Notes under the pieces: model-generated | Seen by the model: the letters and a program-made list of their open reading frames with translations, nothing else | Told to the model about the DNA's origin: nothing | The model's database searches: none | Part shown: in pieces, positions 43,127-52,756 of the stretch | How the letters are laid out: the number at the start of each line of letters is the position of its first letter | How positions within the stretch are numbered: position 1 is the stretch's first letter | Source: an uncultured Eubacteriales bacterium | GTDB lineage: Bacteria > Bacillota > Clostridia > Oscillospirales > CAG-272 | Direction of reading: 5' to 3' | NCBI GenBank assembly: GCA_934378145.1 | Contig: CAKXXW010000002.1 | Location: 52,596 to 116,595, forward strand | Length of the DNA: 64,000 nucleotides | Program-made: the position numbers and the translations under genes

Positions 43127-43996
43127 ATGCTTAGATTATTTACCGACACGGATACCGACATAACCCCCGAGATCGCAAAAAAATACGGGTACAACCTTAT
43201 AAGTATGCCATACACAGTCGACGGAAAGGACATATATCCTTACGAAGACTTCGAAACCTTTGATTCAAAGGCGTTTTACGATATGCTGAGGGGCGGCACG
43301 ATCCCCTCAACGAGCGCACTCAATCCCGCAAAATATACAGCCTACTTTGAGCCGATCTTCGCCGCCGGCGACGATATCCTCTATGTCCACTTCTCTTCCG
43401 CAATGTCGGCGACCTTCGGCTTTATGGAGCTGGCGATGAAGAAGCTCCGCGAGCGCTATCCCGAGAGAAAGCTCTACACGGTCGACACAAAGGGCATCAC
43501 CCTCGGGAGCTTCAATATAGTCGAAGAGATCGGAGATATGTACCTTGCCGGCAAAACGGTCGAAGAGATACTCGAATGGTCAAAGACCGAGGTCGACAAA
43601 TTCGCCGCGTACTTTTACGCGGATGACCTTAAATTCTTCAAAAAATCGGGACGGGTCAGCGGACTTGCCGCCGTTATGGGATCCCTTGTCGGGGTCAGAC
43701 CCATAATTTATATGAACAGCGAAGGTAAGATGGTCAGCATCGGCAAGGAGATCGGGCGTGTACGCGCGCTCGGGCGCCTCGTTCAGTATGTGAAGGATCT
43801 CGGAGACGATGTGACCTCCCACCGCGTGATAATCACACATTCCGACGCCCTTCCGATAGCCGAACAGCTCGGCGAGATGCTTCAGAAGGAATTTGACGGC
43901 AAGCTGAATATACAGTATTCGGTGGTCAACCCGACGGCGGGAAGCCATTGCGGTCCGAACGGCGTCGGTGTGAGCTTCCACGCCATACACAGGTAG
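43127..43996 (+). CDS. DegV-family fatty-acid-binding protein
   Basis: A 289-residue DegV protein. DTDTDITPEIA at the N-terminus, TSALNPAKY and the fatty-acid contact region KFFKKSGRVSG are typical. Members (FakB class) hold a fatty acid for phosphorylation by FakA; no fakA is nearby, so this may be one of several FakB paralogues. AGGAGG precedes the ATG. The next gene starts 3 bases later. Confidence 0.92.
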   Translation: MLRLFTDTDTDITPEIAKKYGYNLISMPYTVDGKDIYPYEDFETFDSKAFYDMLRGGTIPSTSALNPAKYTAYFEPIFAAGDDILYVHFSSAMSATFGFMELAMKKLRERYPERKLYTVDTKGITLGSFNIVEEIGDMYLAGKTVEEILEWSKTEVDKFAAYFYADDLKFFKKSGRVSGLAAVMGSLVGVRPIIYMNSEGKMVSIGKEIGRVRALGRLVQYVKDLGDDVTSHRVIITHSDALPIAEQLGEMLQKEFDGKLNIQYSVVNPTAGSHCGPNGVGVSFHAIHR

Positions 43997-43999
43997 CCT

Positions 44000-45124
44000 A
44001 TGGTAAATGTCAGAGAGGTAGTATCATCAAAGGACAAACGCGAATTTCTCAACTTTCCGCTTCGCCTCTACCGTGAAAGTCCCTATTTCGTTCCTCCGCT
44101 CTATATGGATGAGAAAAAGATATTCCGTCGGGATTATGTTTACTACGACACCTGCGAAGCCGTCTATTATCTCGCCGAACGGGACGGTGAAACGGTCGGA
44201 AGGATCTCCGGGATCCTTCAGAAGGCTCACAACGAAAAGACCGGTGAAAAAAGGGTCAGATTCACGCGTTTTGACAGTATAGACGACCGCGAGGTCGCAA
44301 AGGCGTTGTTTGACGCGGTAGAGGACTGGGCAAGATCAAAGAATATGGACATAATCTGCGGTCCCCTCGGATTTTCCGATCTTGAACGCGAAGGGCTTCT
44401 GATAGATGGTTTTGACCGGCTCGCAACCTTTGAAGAGCAGTACAATTACGAATATTATCGGGAACTCATCGAGCATTGCGGATATGAAAAAGAGGTCGAT
44501 TGGGTAGAATCGCTGCTGAGCCTTCCCGAAAAGCCCGATGAAAGACTCAGGCGAACAGCCGACTATATAATGAAACGCTACAACCTTCATTTTGATGACT
44601 CAAAGGACATCGACGATTTCATAAAAAGATATGCCGACAAGATGTTCGTGCTTCTCGATGAGAGCTATGAAAATATCTACGGCACGGTTCCCTTCACCGA
44701 AGGAATGAAAAAGATGATGATAGAGAATTTCAGGATGATAGTCAGCAAAAAATATGTTGCCGTCCTGCTTGACGAAAATGACGAGGTGGTATGCTTCGGA
44801 CTCTGCATTCCCTCTATCGCAAGAGCCGTCCGGTCATCCGACGGGCATCTCACCCCGCTGGCGCTGCTCAAAATAATGAAATCCGTAAGGTCGCCGGAGA
44901 TAATAGATCTCGGACTTGTCGGCGTTTCGGCTGCCTACTGCAACAAGGGCGTCAGTGCGGCATTCATGTCAAGACTTATGGATTTTATGCGCGAATCGGG
45001 CATAAAATACGCCGAAACCAACCTCAACCTTGAAACCAATATGAATATCAGGACGCAATGGAAACACTTCAACTCGGTCGAGCATAAACGCAGAAGAGCC
45101 TTCATAAAGCATCTTGATACCTGA
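44000..45124 (+). CDS. Acyltransferase-like (GNAT-fold) protein, unknown substrate
   Basis: A 374-residue protein. Its N-terminus (FPLRLYRESPYFVPPLYMDEKKIF) defines a widespread family of double-GNAT-like proteins often annotated hypothetical. The C-terminal half holds the acetyl-CoA-binding-like GVSAAYCNKGVSAAFMSRL. Cytoplasmic. It is cotranscribed with the degV gene 3 bases upstream, which may mean a link to acyl metabolism (inference). Confidence 0.75.
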   Translation: MVNVREVVSSKDKREFLNFPLRLYRESPYFVPPLYMDEKKIFRRDYVYYDTCEAVYYLAERDGETVGRISGILQKAHNEKTGEKRVRFTRFDSIDDREVAKALFDAVEDWARSKNMDIICGPLGFSDLEREGLLIDGFDRLATFEEQYNYEYYRELIEHCGYEKEVDWVESLLSLPEKPDERLRRTADYIMKRYNLHFDDSKDIDDFIKRYADKMFVLLDESYENIYGTVPFTEGMKKMMIENFRMIVSKKYVAVLLDENDEVVCFGLCIPSIARAVRSSDGHLTPLALLKIMKSVRSPEIIDLGLVGVSAAYCNKGVSAAFMSRLMDFMRESGIKYAETNLNLETNMNIRTQWKHFNSVEHKRRRAFIKHLDT

Positions 45125-45129
45125 AAAGC

Positions 45130-45161
45130 AAACAATCTCCGGTAAACCGGAGATTTTTTGC
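45130..45161 (+). terminator. Terminator of the degV operon
   Basis: 10-bp stem AATCTCCGGT/ACCGGAGATT, 2-base AA spacer and six T; outer AAGCAAA/TTTGCTT extends it. Confidence 0.85.
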
Positions 45162-45182
45162 TTATATCCCCGTAAAGCGGTG

Positions 45183-45211
45183 TTGCAAACGCCGTGAAAA
45201 TGTGATATAAT
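45183..45211 (+). promoter_or_regulatory. SigA promoter of coaE operon
   Basis: TTGCAA, 17-base spacer, TATAAT, 48 bases before the start; AAAGGAG follows. Confidence 0.75.
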
Positions 45212-45259
45212 TATTTGATTATTATATAGTACTGTATTTTTTATCGAAAGGAGCCTTCA

Positions 45260-45886
45260 ATGGTCGTAATAGGAATAACCGGTCCCTCCGGCTCGGGGAA
45301 AAGCGAGATCTGCACAAAGCTGAACGAAGCCGGGATCCCTACGCTCAATGCCGACAGGATCTATCACAGGCTCCTGACCCCGCCGTCGGAGCTTCTCGAT
45401 CTTATCGCGAAGCGCTTCGGGCGCGATGTCATAAAGGAAGACGGCACGCTTGACCGGAGCGTACTTGCCGGAAAGGTCTTCGCCGCGGGTGCCGAAGAAG
45501 AGCTTGAAGCCCTCAACAGCATCACTCACGGCAGAGTCGTCTCAAAAATGGAAGCCCTTATAGCGCAGTATTCGGGCATGGGCTGTCGGGCGCTGACCGC
45601 CGATGTCCCCCTGCTCTTTGAATCGGGATTTGACAGAGAGTGTGACCTCACGGTCGCGGTCATCGCCGACAAGGCTATAAGGACAGAACGGATAATGAAG
45701 CGCGACGGCATATCCTACGAAGCCGCGGTCGCGAGAACGGCGGCACAGAAGAGCGAGGACTTCTACACCTCGCGCGCCGGTATCGTAATAAAGAACAATT
45801 CGGGCGAAGAAGAACTCGAGTACGAGGTCGATGCCCTGCTTGAAAGGATCGGAGAGATCGGAAAATGGAAGGAAAGAAAAAAATAA
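45260..45886 (+). CDS. coaE: Dephospho-CoA kinase
   Basis: Last step of CoA synthesis: phosphorylates dephospho-CoA at the 3' position. The 208 residues carry the P-loop GPSGSGKS (8-15), LNADRIYHRLL (substrate Asp), VPLLFESG and the lid RIMKRDGISYEAAVAR. The 3' end overlaps the transglycosylase start by 22 bases, so expression is coupled. Confidence 0.95.
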   Translation: MVVIGITGPSGSGKSEICTKLNEAGIPTLNADRIYHRLLTPPSELLDLIAKRFGRDVIKEDGTLDRSVLAGKVFAAGAEEELEALNSITHGRVVSKMEALIAQYSGMGCRALTADVPLLFESGFDRECDLTVAVIADKAIRTERIMKRDGISYEAAVARTAAQKSEDFYTSRAGIVIKNNSGEEELEYEVDALLERIGEIGKWKERKK

Positions 45887-46440
45887 TCATAGCCGTCGTC
45901 TGCATAATAGTCGCCTCGGTCGCGATCGGCTTCATATACGACGCCGTTATGAACCGTGCGGAGGCAAAGGACTACCCGCGTGAATATTCCGAATATGTCG
46001 AAAAATGGGCGAAGGAATACGGCGTTCCCGAATACATAGTCTACTCGGTCATAAAAGCCGAGAGCGACTTTGACCCGAACACCGTATCATCGGCAGATGC
46101 CGTCGGACTTATGCAGATACGCGCCGCCGAAAGCAGCAACACCTTTGAATACATAGCCGGAATGGTCGGCGATAAATATGATCCGTCGCTTCATTTCGAC
46201 CCGAATACCAACATCAAATACGGCACATATTATCTTTCTTACCTCTACTCGAAGTTCGACAATTGGAGCACCGTTTTCGCGGCTTACAACGGCGGAGAGG
46301 GCAATGTTTCAAAATGGCTGAAGGATCCGACCTGCTCGCTCGACGGAAAGACACTTTACAGGATCCCCTTCACCGAAACGCGCGACTATGTAAAAAAGGT
46401 CAACGGCTACTGCAAGGCGTATCGGCGCCTCTACTACTGA
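45865..46440 (+). CDS. Membrane-anchored lytic transglycosylase (Slt-type)
   Basis: A 191-residue murein lyase with an N-terminal membrane anchor (about 6-27) and an SLT domain: catalytic Glu66 in KAESDFDP, then GLMQI and AAYNGGEGNV. It cleaves the glycan strand outside the membrane to give 1,6-anhydro ends. The start overlaps coaE, a common neighbour pair in Clostridia. Confidence 0.92.
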   Translation: MEGKKKIIIAVVCIIVASVAIGFIYDAVMNRAEAKDYPREYSEYVEKWAKEYGVPEYIVYSVIKAESDFDPNTVSSADAVGLMQIRAAESSNTFEYIAGMVGDKYDPSLHFDPNTNIKYGTYYLSYLYSKFDNWSTVFAAYNGGEGNVSKWLKDPTCSLDGKTLYRIPFTETRDYVKKVNGYCKAYRRLYY

Positions 46441-46465
46441 GATCAAACGAAAGGAAAATATAAAA

Positions 46466-47824
46466 ATGGAAAACAAGGAATTCAACTACAAGAAGCGCAA
46501 TTTCTACACCTCGACCGACCGCGCCGAGGCTGCATATGAGTACGCAAAGGGCTACACAGCCTTCCTCGACAAAGCAAAGACAGAGCGCGAAGCGGTAAAG
46601 CAAGCCGTCGGATACGCCGAGACCGCCGGATACAAGCCCTACACCTTCGGAATGAAGGTCAAGGCGGGCGACAAGCTCTACTACAACAACCGCGGCAAGA
46701 GCATCATGCTCTTCAGGATAGGAAGCGAGGACATCTCGAACGGCATAAGGATCGCCGCCGCGCATATAGACTCGCCGAGAGTTGACCTCAAGCAGTGCCC
46801 TCTCTACGAAAACTCGGGCATGGCATTCCTCAAGACACACTATTACGGCGGTATCCGCAAATATCAGTGGGTCGCGACGCCTCTTGCACTTCACGGTACC
46901 GTCGTAAAGGCTGACGGTGAGACGGTCGACATCACGATAGGTGAGGATCCGACGGATCCCGTATTCTATATCAACGACCTTCTTCCCCACCTCGGACAGG
47001 AGCAGGGCAAAAAGCCCCTCAACGAAGCCATTCCCGGCGAGAGCCTTAACCTTCTCTCGGGTTCGCGCCCCGATGCCGACTCGAGCGTCAGGGACAATGT
47101 TATGGCTATCCTCAACGAAAAGTACAGCATAACCGAGGAGGACTTCCTCTCCGCCGAACTTTGCGCAGTCCCCGCCGGATGCGCGCGCGATGTAGGCCTT
47201 GACCGCTCTATGATCGCCGGCTACGGTCACGACGACCGCTGTTGCTCCTACCCCGCGCTTACTTCCCTTCTTGACTGCGAGGACGACACACACACCCTTA
47301 TGTGCATCCTCACCGACAAGGAAGAGACCGGAAGCGACGGCGTTTCGGGCATGCAGTGCAGGCTCTTCATCGACCTCATAGAAAATATCGCGCTCGCCCT
47401 CGGCGGCAACCCGGCGCAGGTCAGATCGGCTTCAAAATGTCTCTCCGCCGATGTTTCTGCGGCTTACGACCCGAATTTCCCCGAGGTGTTCGAGAAGCGC
47501 AACTGCTCCGAGCTTAACTGCGGCGCAGTCCTTGCAAAATACACCGGCGCACGCGGAAAGTCCGGCACGAGCGATGCCTCCGCCGAATTCCTCGGCTGGG
47601 TGCGCCGCGCCATGGCGTCGAAGGATGTCGTATGGCAGTCCGGCGAGCTTGGCAAGGTCGACATCGGCGGCGGCGGAACAGTCGCAAAATATATCGCGAA
47701 CTACAACATCGACACGGTAGACCTCGGTGTCCCCGTGATCTCGATGCACGCCCCCTGCGAGGTCATAGCAAAGTCCGATCTCTATGAGGCTTACCGCGCA
47801 TTTGACGCCTTCTTCTGCTTCTGA
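46466..47824 (+). CDS. M18-family aminopeptidase
   Basis: A 452-residue M18 (LAP4/ApeA-like) zinc aminopeptidase. AAHIDSPRVDLK (metal His), GHDDRCCSYPAL, DKEETGSDG (catalytic Glu and metal Glu) and VPVISMHAPCE are in order. It removes N-terminal, often acidic, residues from peptides in the cytoplasm. AAAGGA upstream. Its stop overlaps prfA by one base (TGATG). Confidence 0.93.
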   Translation: MENKEFNYKKRNFYTSTDRAEAAYEYAKGYTAFLDKAKTEREAVKQAVGYAETAGYKPYTFGMKVKAGDKLYYNNRGKSIMLFRIGSEDISNGIRIAAAHIDSPRVDLKQCPLYENSGMAFLKTHYYGGIRKYQWVATPLALHGTVVKADGETVDITIGEDPTDPVFYINDLLPHLGQEQGKKPLNEAIPGESLNLLSGSRPDADSSVRDNVMAILNEKYSITEEDFLSAELCAVPAGCARDVGLDRSMIAGYGHDDRCCSYPALTSLLDCEDDTHTLMCILTDKEETGSDGVSGMQCRLFIDLIENIALALGGNPAQVRSASKCLSADVSAAYDPNFPEVFEKRNCSELNCGAVLAKYTGARGKSGTSDASAEFLGWVRRAMASKDVVWQSGELGKVDIGGGGTVAKYIANYNIDTVDLGVPVISMHAPCEVIAKSDLYEAYRAFDAFFCF

Positions 47825-48903
47825 TGGCGCTCTCCGACAAGCTGAAAGAGGTCGAAGCGCGCTACCTTCAGACCGAAAAGCAGCTCTCCGAACCCGGGAT
47901 TGCTTCCGATCCGCAGAACTTTGCAAAGCTGTCGAAGGAATATAAAAGCCTCTCCCCCATCGTTGAAAAATACCGCGAATACCGCTCGGCTCTCAAGGCT
48001 CTCGATGAGGCAAAAGCCCTTATGGAAAGCTCCGACCCCGAGCTTCGCGAGCTTGCCTCGGCGGAATACTACCGCGACAAGGATATACCCGACCGGCTCA
48101 TAGAAGAGCTTACCCTTATGCTTCTGCCGCGCGACGAAAACGACGACAAGAATGTCATAATAGAGATCCGCGCGGGTGCCGGAGGCGAGGAGGCTGCCCT
48201 CTTTGCCGCCGTACTCTACCGTATGTACACTATGTATGCCGAATCAAAAAGGTTCCGTGTATCGCTTCTCAGTGCAAATGAGACCGGACTCGGCGGCTTC
48301 CGCGAGGTCACCTTCATGGTCGAGGGCAACGGTGCTTACTCCCGCTTCCGCTTTGAATCGGGAGTTCACCGCGTACAGCGCGTCCCCGAGACCGAATCGC
48401 AGGGGCGCATACACACCTCGACCGTGACCGTTGCGGTGCTTCCCGAGGCGGAGGAGGTCGAGGTCGAGATAAATCCCGCCGACATCATCCTCGAATCCTG
48501 CAAATCGAGCGGTGCCGGAGGTCAGCACATAAACAAGACCGAATCGGCGGTAAGGCTCACGCATAAGCCGACCGGCATCGTTGTCGAATGTCAGCAGGAG
48601 CGCAGTCAGCTCCAGAACCGTGAAAAGGCCATGCAGATGCTCCGCGCAAAGCTCTACGACATAAAGCGGCGCGAACAGGATGAAAAGATAGCCTCGACGC
48701 GGAGATCACAGGTCGGAAGCGGCGAACGGTGCGAGAAGATAAGGACTTACAACTACCCGCAGAGCCGCATCACCGACCACAGGATAAATTACTCGGTCTA
48801 TTCGCTCGACGATTTCCTCTCGGGAAACATCGACTCTATGATCGACGCACTGATCGCCGCCGACACGGCGGAAAAACTCAGAAATTCGGAAGAACTTCAA
48901 TGA
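47824..48903 (+). CDS. prfA: Peptide chain release factor 1
   Basis: Ends translation at UAA and UAG. The 359 residues contain the GGQ motif at 232-234, needed for peptidyl-tRNA hydrolysis, within GAGGQHINKTESAVRLTHKPTG. Length matches RF1. It overlaps M18 upstream (1 base) and the Sua5 gene downstream (4 bases). No prmC methylase is adjacent here. Confidence 0.97.
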   Translation: MALSDKLKEVEARYLQTEKQLSEPGIASDPQNFAKLSKEYKSLSPIVEKYREYRSALKALDEAKALMESSDPELRELASAEYYRDKDIPDRLIEELTLMLLPRDENDDKNVIIEIRAGAGGEEAALFAAVLYRMYTMYAESKRFRVSLLSANETGLGGFREVTFMVEGNGAYSRFRFESGVHRVQRVPETESQGRIHTSTVTVAVLPEAEEVEVEINPADIILESCKSSGAGGQHINKTESAVRLTHKPTGIVVECQQERSQLQNREKAMQMLRAKLYDIKRREQDEKIASTRRSQVGSGERCEKIRTYNYPQSRITDHRINYSVYSLDDFLSGNIDSMIDALIAADTAEKLRNSEELQ

Positions 48904-49919
48904 AAACTCAGTTTATCGTCTCGGGCGCAAAAAGCGCCTACTTAAGAGACGCCGCAGAAATAATAAAAGCCGGAGGACTTGTCGTCTTCCCGACCGAGAC
49001 GGTCTACGGACTCGGCGGCGACGCGACGAACGCCGAATCGGCAATAAAAATATATGCCGCGAAGGGCAGACCTTCGGACAACCCCCTGATAATCCATGTG
49101 GACAGACCCGAATCGGCGGAGCCTTACGCAGTCACGAACGAATATTACTACCGCCTCGCAGAAAAGTTTATGCCGGGTCCCCTTACGGTGATACTGCCGA
49201 GAAAGGACACGATACCGAAGGAGACTGCCGGCGGGCTTGACACCGTCGCCGTGAGGTGTCCCTCGCATCCGGTGGCACACGCCTTCATCGAGGCTTGCGG
49301 TGTTCCTATCGCCGCGCCTTCGGCAAACCTCTCGGGCAAGCCCTCTCCGACAAACGCCGCGGATGTCCTTGCCGATATGGACGGCAGGGTCGATATGATA
49401 ATCGACGGCGGCGACAGCGAGATAGGGCTTGAATCGACCATTGTGAAGCTCGACGGCGACTGCGGCATCCTTCTCCGCCCCGGTGCGGTGACGGTCGACG
49501 CGCTCCGTTGTGTTCTCCGTGAGGTGAAGGTCGATCCGGCGGTGACGGGAACTCTTCCCGCCGACGCGCACCCGCTATCGCCCGGAATGAAATACAGGCA
49601 CTATTCGCCCGACACCCCCTTCGTCCTGCTTGACGGGGACGACCGCGCCGTGCTTGAATTTATGAAAAGCACCGATGACAGCGCAATACTTATCTGCTTT
49701 GACGATGAAAAAGAGGCTCTCACGGGTCACAGAATGATTTCGGCAGGCTCGCGCGACGACCTCAGCGAAGAGGCGCACCGGATCTTCTCTGCCCTGCGGC
49801 AGGCGGACAGGATGGGCGCGAAGGTCATCTACGGACACCTTCCGTCAAAGGACGGCATAGGTCTTGCTCTCTACAACCGTATGATACGCGCCGCGGCTCA
49901 CACCGTCAAAAAGGTTTAA
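48900..49919 (+). CDS. L-threonylcarbamoyladenylate synthase (Sua5 type)
   Basis: Makes threonylcarbamoyl-AMP for the t6A37 modification of ANN-decoding tRNAs. The 339 residues comprise the YrdC domain (GGLVVFPTETVYGLGGDA, KGRPSDNPL, APSANLSGKPSP, STIVKL) and a C-terminal Sua5 domain following the linker SPGMKYRHYSP. The ATG at 48900 is fused to the prfA stop (ATGA). prfA-sua5 adjacency is usual in Firmicutes. Confidence 0.94.
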   Translation: MKTQFIVSGAKSAYLRDAAEIIKAGGLVVFPTETVYGLGGDATNAESAIKIYAAKGRPSDNPLIIHVDRPESAEPYAVTNEYYYRLAEKFMPGPLTVILPRKDTIPKETAGGLDTVAVRCPSHPVAHAFIEACGVPIAAPSANLSGKPSPTNAADVLADMDGRVDMIIDGGDSEIGLESTIVKLDGDCGILLRPGAVTVDALRCVLREVKVDPAVTGTLPADAHPLSPGMKYRHYSPDTPFVLLDGDDRAVLEFMKSTDDSAILICFDDEKEALTGHRMISAGSRDDLSEEAHRIFSALRQADRMGAKVIYGHLPSKDGIGLALYNRMIRAAAHTVKKV

Positions 49920-49975
49920 TCTTCGATCCCGAAAGAAAGGAAGCTCCCGCAGATGCGGAAGTGAAGGTCAGATAA

Positions 49976-52216
49976 ATGGCAAAGAAAAGTCCCTCAAAGG
50001 CAAGCGATCAGATCGTCTACGCCGAGCCGACATACCAGCCGATAACAGAGACTATCGAAAAAAACTATATGCCCTACGCGATGAGCGTAATAATCTCGCG
50101 CGCGATCCCAGAGATCGACGGCTTCAAGCCCGCCCACAGAAAGCTCCTCTACACAATGTACAAGATGGGACTTATGAGCGGACCGAGAACGAAGAGCGCA
50201 AATGTCGTCGGTGCAACGATGAAGCTCAACCCTCACGGTGACGCGGCGATATACGACACCATGGTGCGCCTTACCCGCGACAACGAGGCTCTGCTCCACC
50301 CGCTCGTCGACTCGAAGGGCAGCTTCGGAAAGCAGTATTCCTCGACCGATATGAAATGCGCCGCCGCGCGTTACACGGAAGTCAGGCTCGACCCCTTCTG
50401 CGCCGAGATATTCCGCGGTATCGACAAGGACGCCGTCGATATGACCGATAACTACGACGGCACGATGAAGGAACCCGTCCTGCTTCCGACGACCTTCCCG
50501 AACATACTGATAATGCCGACCGCGGGAATTGCCGTCGGTATGGCGTCCTCGATATGTTCTTTCAACCTCGCCGAGATATGCGACGGCACGATAGCCCTTC
50601 TGAAAAATCCGAAGATCTCGGTCGACAAGCTGATGGAGATAATCAAAGCTCCCGACTTTCCAGGCGGCGGCGAGATACTCTACAATGCCGACTCTATGCG
50701 TGAGGTCTTCACGACCGGTCAGGGGTCGGTGCGCATACGCTCGCGCTATTCCTACGACAAACACGCAAACTGCATAGATATACTCCAGATCCCCTACTCC
50801 ACGACGATCGAGGTCATCCTCAACAAGATCGCCGACCTGTACAAGGCAGGCAAGCTCAAGGAGATAACCGACTTCCGTGACGAGATAGATGTCTCGGGCT
50901 TCAAGCTCACAATAGACCTCCGCCGCGGTGTCGACCCCGACAAGCTGATGAAGAAGCTCTTCAAGCTCACGACTCTCGAGGACAGCTTCAAGTGCAACTT
51001 CAATGTCCTGATAGACTCGGTACCCCGCGTCATGGGGGTGCCGGAGATCCTCAACGAATGGATACGCTTCCGCCTCGGATGCGTCCGCCGGGAGCTGTCC
51101 TTCAACCTCAAAAAGAAGGAGGACAAGCTCCACCTGCTTCTAGGACTCGGAAAGATCCTTCTCGACATCGACAAGGCGATAAAGATCGTCCGCGGCACAG
51201 AACGCGACGTCGATGTTATCCCGAACCTCATGAAGGGCTTCTCGATAGATGAGATACAGGCAGAATACATCGCCGAGATCAAGCTGCGCTACCTCAACCG
51301 CGAGTACATCCTCGAGCGCATACAGGAGATAGACGACCTTGAAAAAGAGATCGACGGGATAAAGGCCATCCTCGGCGACGAGCTGAAGCAGAAGGCACTT
51401 ATCGCAAAACAGCTCGCCGAAATAAAGAGCAAATACGGTCAGCCGAGGCGCTCGCTCATCGTTCACGGGTCCGAGGACGACAAGGACGAACCCATCGAAA
51501 CGGTCGAAAATTACAATGTACGGCTCTACCTCACAAAGGAAGGCTATTTCAAGAAGATCACCCTGCTCTCTCTCCGCGGAAACGACGAGCAGAAGCTCAA
51601 GGACGGCGACTCTGTCACCGAGGTGATAGACACCGAAAACGCCGCCGAGCTTCTCTTCATCACCGACAAATGCCGTATGTACCGCGCCGCCGTCGCCGAT
51701 TTCGACAATGTAAAGGCATCGCAGATGGGCGAATTCGTGCCGGTCAAACTCGGCTTCGAGTCGGGAGAAAAGCCGATACTGATGAAGCTCTTCACGGGCT
51801 TTTCCGAGGGAGAAAACTTTGTCTACATCTTTGAAAACGGCAAGGGCGTGAGAATACCCGCGACCGCGTATGTCACAAAGGCTCCGCGAAGAAAGCTCGT
51901 CGGCTCTTACTCGGATGCCTCACCGATAGTTGCCGCATTCCATGAGGTCGAGAAGGACCCGTTCGACATCCTGCTCGTGAACAGCGCCGGACGCGCCGCG
52001 ATCATAAAAAGCTCGCTCATCCCGGTGAAGACCACGAGGACCTCGGGCGGCGTACAGCTCTTCAATCTGAAAAAGGATCAGAAACTGACCTTCGCCTCGG
52101 CAGATATAGATTCCCTGCTCGAGGATCCGAAGGGACTTAAAAAACTGAAGATCCCCGCGACGGGCAGTTCTCTCTCGGATGCCGACGCGAAAAAGTTCAA
52201 TGACACGAATAAATAA
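49976..52216 (+). CDS. Type II topoisomerase subunit A (GyrA/ParC-like paralogue)
   Basis: A 746-residue breakage-reunion subunit. The N-terminal winged helix (AIPEIDGFKPAHRKLLYTMYKMGL) and catalytic Tyr133 in AARYTEV are intact, followed by the coiled-coil gate and a beta-pinwheel-like region (about 520-700). The GyrA-box is not evident, so it is closer to ParC or to the third A-subunit paralogue of Clostridia. The partner ATPase subunit (ParE/GyrB) is not in the window. AAGGT precedes the ATG. Confidence 0.9.
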   Translation: MAKKSPSKASDQIVYAEPTYQPITETIEKNYMPYAMSVIISRAIPEIDGFKPAHRKLLYTMYKMGLMSGPRTKSANVVGATMKLNPHGDAAIYDTMVRLTRDNEALLHPLVDSKGSFGKQYSSTDMKCAAARYTEVRLDPFCAEIFRGIDKDAVDMTDNYDGTMKEPVLLPTTFPNILIMPTAGIAVGMASSICSFNLAEICDGTIALLKNPKISVDKLMEIIKAPDFPGGGEILYNADSMREVFTTGQGSVRIRSRYSYDKHANCIDILQIPYSTTIEVILNKIADLYKAGKLKEITDFRDEIDVSGFKLTIDLRRGVDPDKLMKKLFKLTTLEDSFKCNFNVLIDSVPRVMGVPEILNEWIRFRLGCVRRELSFNLKKKEDKLHLLLGLGKILLDIDKAIKIVRGTERDVDVIPNLMKGFSIDEIQAEYIAEIKLRYLNREYILERIQEIDDLEKEIDGIKAILGDELKQKALIAKQLAEIKSKYGQPRRSLIVHGSEDDKDEPIETVENYNVRLYLTKEGYFKKITLLSLRGNDEQKLKDGDSVTEVIDTENAAELLFITDKCRMYRAAVADFDNVKASQMGEFVPVKLGFESGEKPILMKLFTGFSEGENFVYIFENGKGVRIPATAYVTKAPRRKLVGSYSDASPIVAAFHEVEKDPFDILLVNSAGRAAIIKSSLIPVKTTRTSGGVQLFNLKKDQKLTFASADIDSLLEDPKGLKKLKIPATGSSLSDADAKKFNDTNK

Positions 52217-52230
52217 TTACGGAGGATAAT

Positions 52231-52404
52231 ATGGAAAATCAAAAAACCACGAAAACATGGGTCAAGGTCGTCTGCATCATACTGTCGGCGCTGATGATAG
52301 GAAGCGTCGCGTATGTTGCCTTCTCGATGATCCTCGGCACCCTGTCAAACAGTACCGCGACACTCCCCGCCGTACCTGCGATCACAGAAAACGCGGATCT
52401 CTGA
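52231..52404 (+). CDS. Small single-helix membrane protein (57 residues)
   Basis: A short open frame with a perfect GGAGG 6 bases upstream, 14 bases after the topoisomerase stop. Sequence MENQKTTKTWVKVV, then a hydrophobic segment (about 11-35, CIILSALMIGSVAYVAF), then a Ser/Thr/Ala-rich outer tail. It is followed by a strong terminator. Codon use fits the host. Function unknown. Confidence 0.75.
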   Translation: MENQKTTKTWVKVVCIILSALMIGSVAYVAFSMILGTLSNSTATLPAVPAITENADL

Positions 52405-52432
52405 AAAGAAAACAACCGAAACCCTGAATATC

Positions 52433-52471
52433 AAAAAATATCTGCTCCGATGACCGGAGCAGATATTTTTT
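52433..52471 (+). terminator. Terminator of the topoisomerase operon
   Basis: 17-bp stem AAAAAATATCTGCTCCG/CGGAGCAGATATTTTTT with a 5-base loop. Confidence 0.9.
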
Positions 52472-52493
52472 CGTGGTAAGAGTTTTATAAATA

Positions 52494-52527
52494 CAACAAA
52501 GGCACTTCTTTCGAAGTGCCTTTGTTG
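52494..52527 (-). terminator. Terminator of tRNA-Thr
   Basis: Perfect 15-bp stem CAACAAAGGCACTTC/GAAGTGCCTTTGTTG, loop TTTC, directly next to the tRNA CCA end. Confidence 0.85.
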
Positions 52528-52603
52528 TGGAGCTGCTGATCAGAATCGAACTGATGACCTCATGCTTACCAAGCATGTGCTCTACCGACTGAGCCACAGC
52601 AGC
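52528..52603 (-). tRNA. tRNA-Thr (anticodon GGT), CCA encoded
   Basis: Acceptor GCTGCTG/CAGCAGC, anticodon stem CATGC/GCATG around TTGGTAA, T loop TTCGATT, discriminator T then CCA. Reads ACC and ACU. Promoter and terminator are both adjacent. Confidence 0.96.
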
Positions 52604-52623
52604 ATATTTCCGACGACTTTGAC

Positions 52624-52652
52624 ATTATATCAGACAAAAAGTCTTTTGTCAA
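52624..52652 (-). promoter_or_regulatory. tRNA-Thr promoter
   Basis: TTGACA, 17-base spacer, TATAAT on the minus strand, about 20 bases before the tRNA. Confidence 0.8.
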
Positions 52653-52721
52653 GGGCTTTTTTCAATTTTATGCGCAAAAATGCAAATATTATTTGCCTGA
52701 ATCTCTTTTTTCATTTAGCGC

Positions 52722-52750
52722 TTGACTTTTTTGCTTCAATATGATATTAT
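52722..52750 (+). promoter_or_regulatory. Promoter of the T-box leader
   Basis: TTGACT, 17-base spacer, TATTAT. Transcription should begin near 52757, giving a leader of about 270 bases. Confidence 0.72.
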
Positions 52751-52756
52751 TACTGT

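Noticed and set aside
49994..51133. 379-residue minus-strand open frame
   Set aside because: Shadow of the topoisomerase gene.
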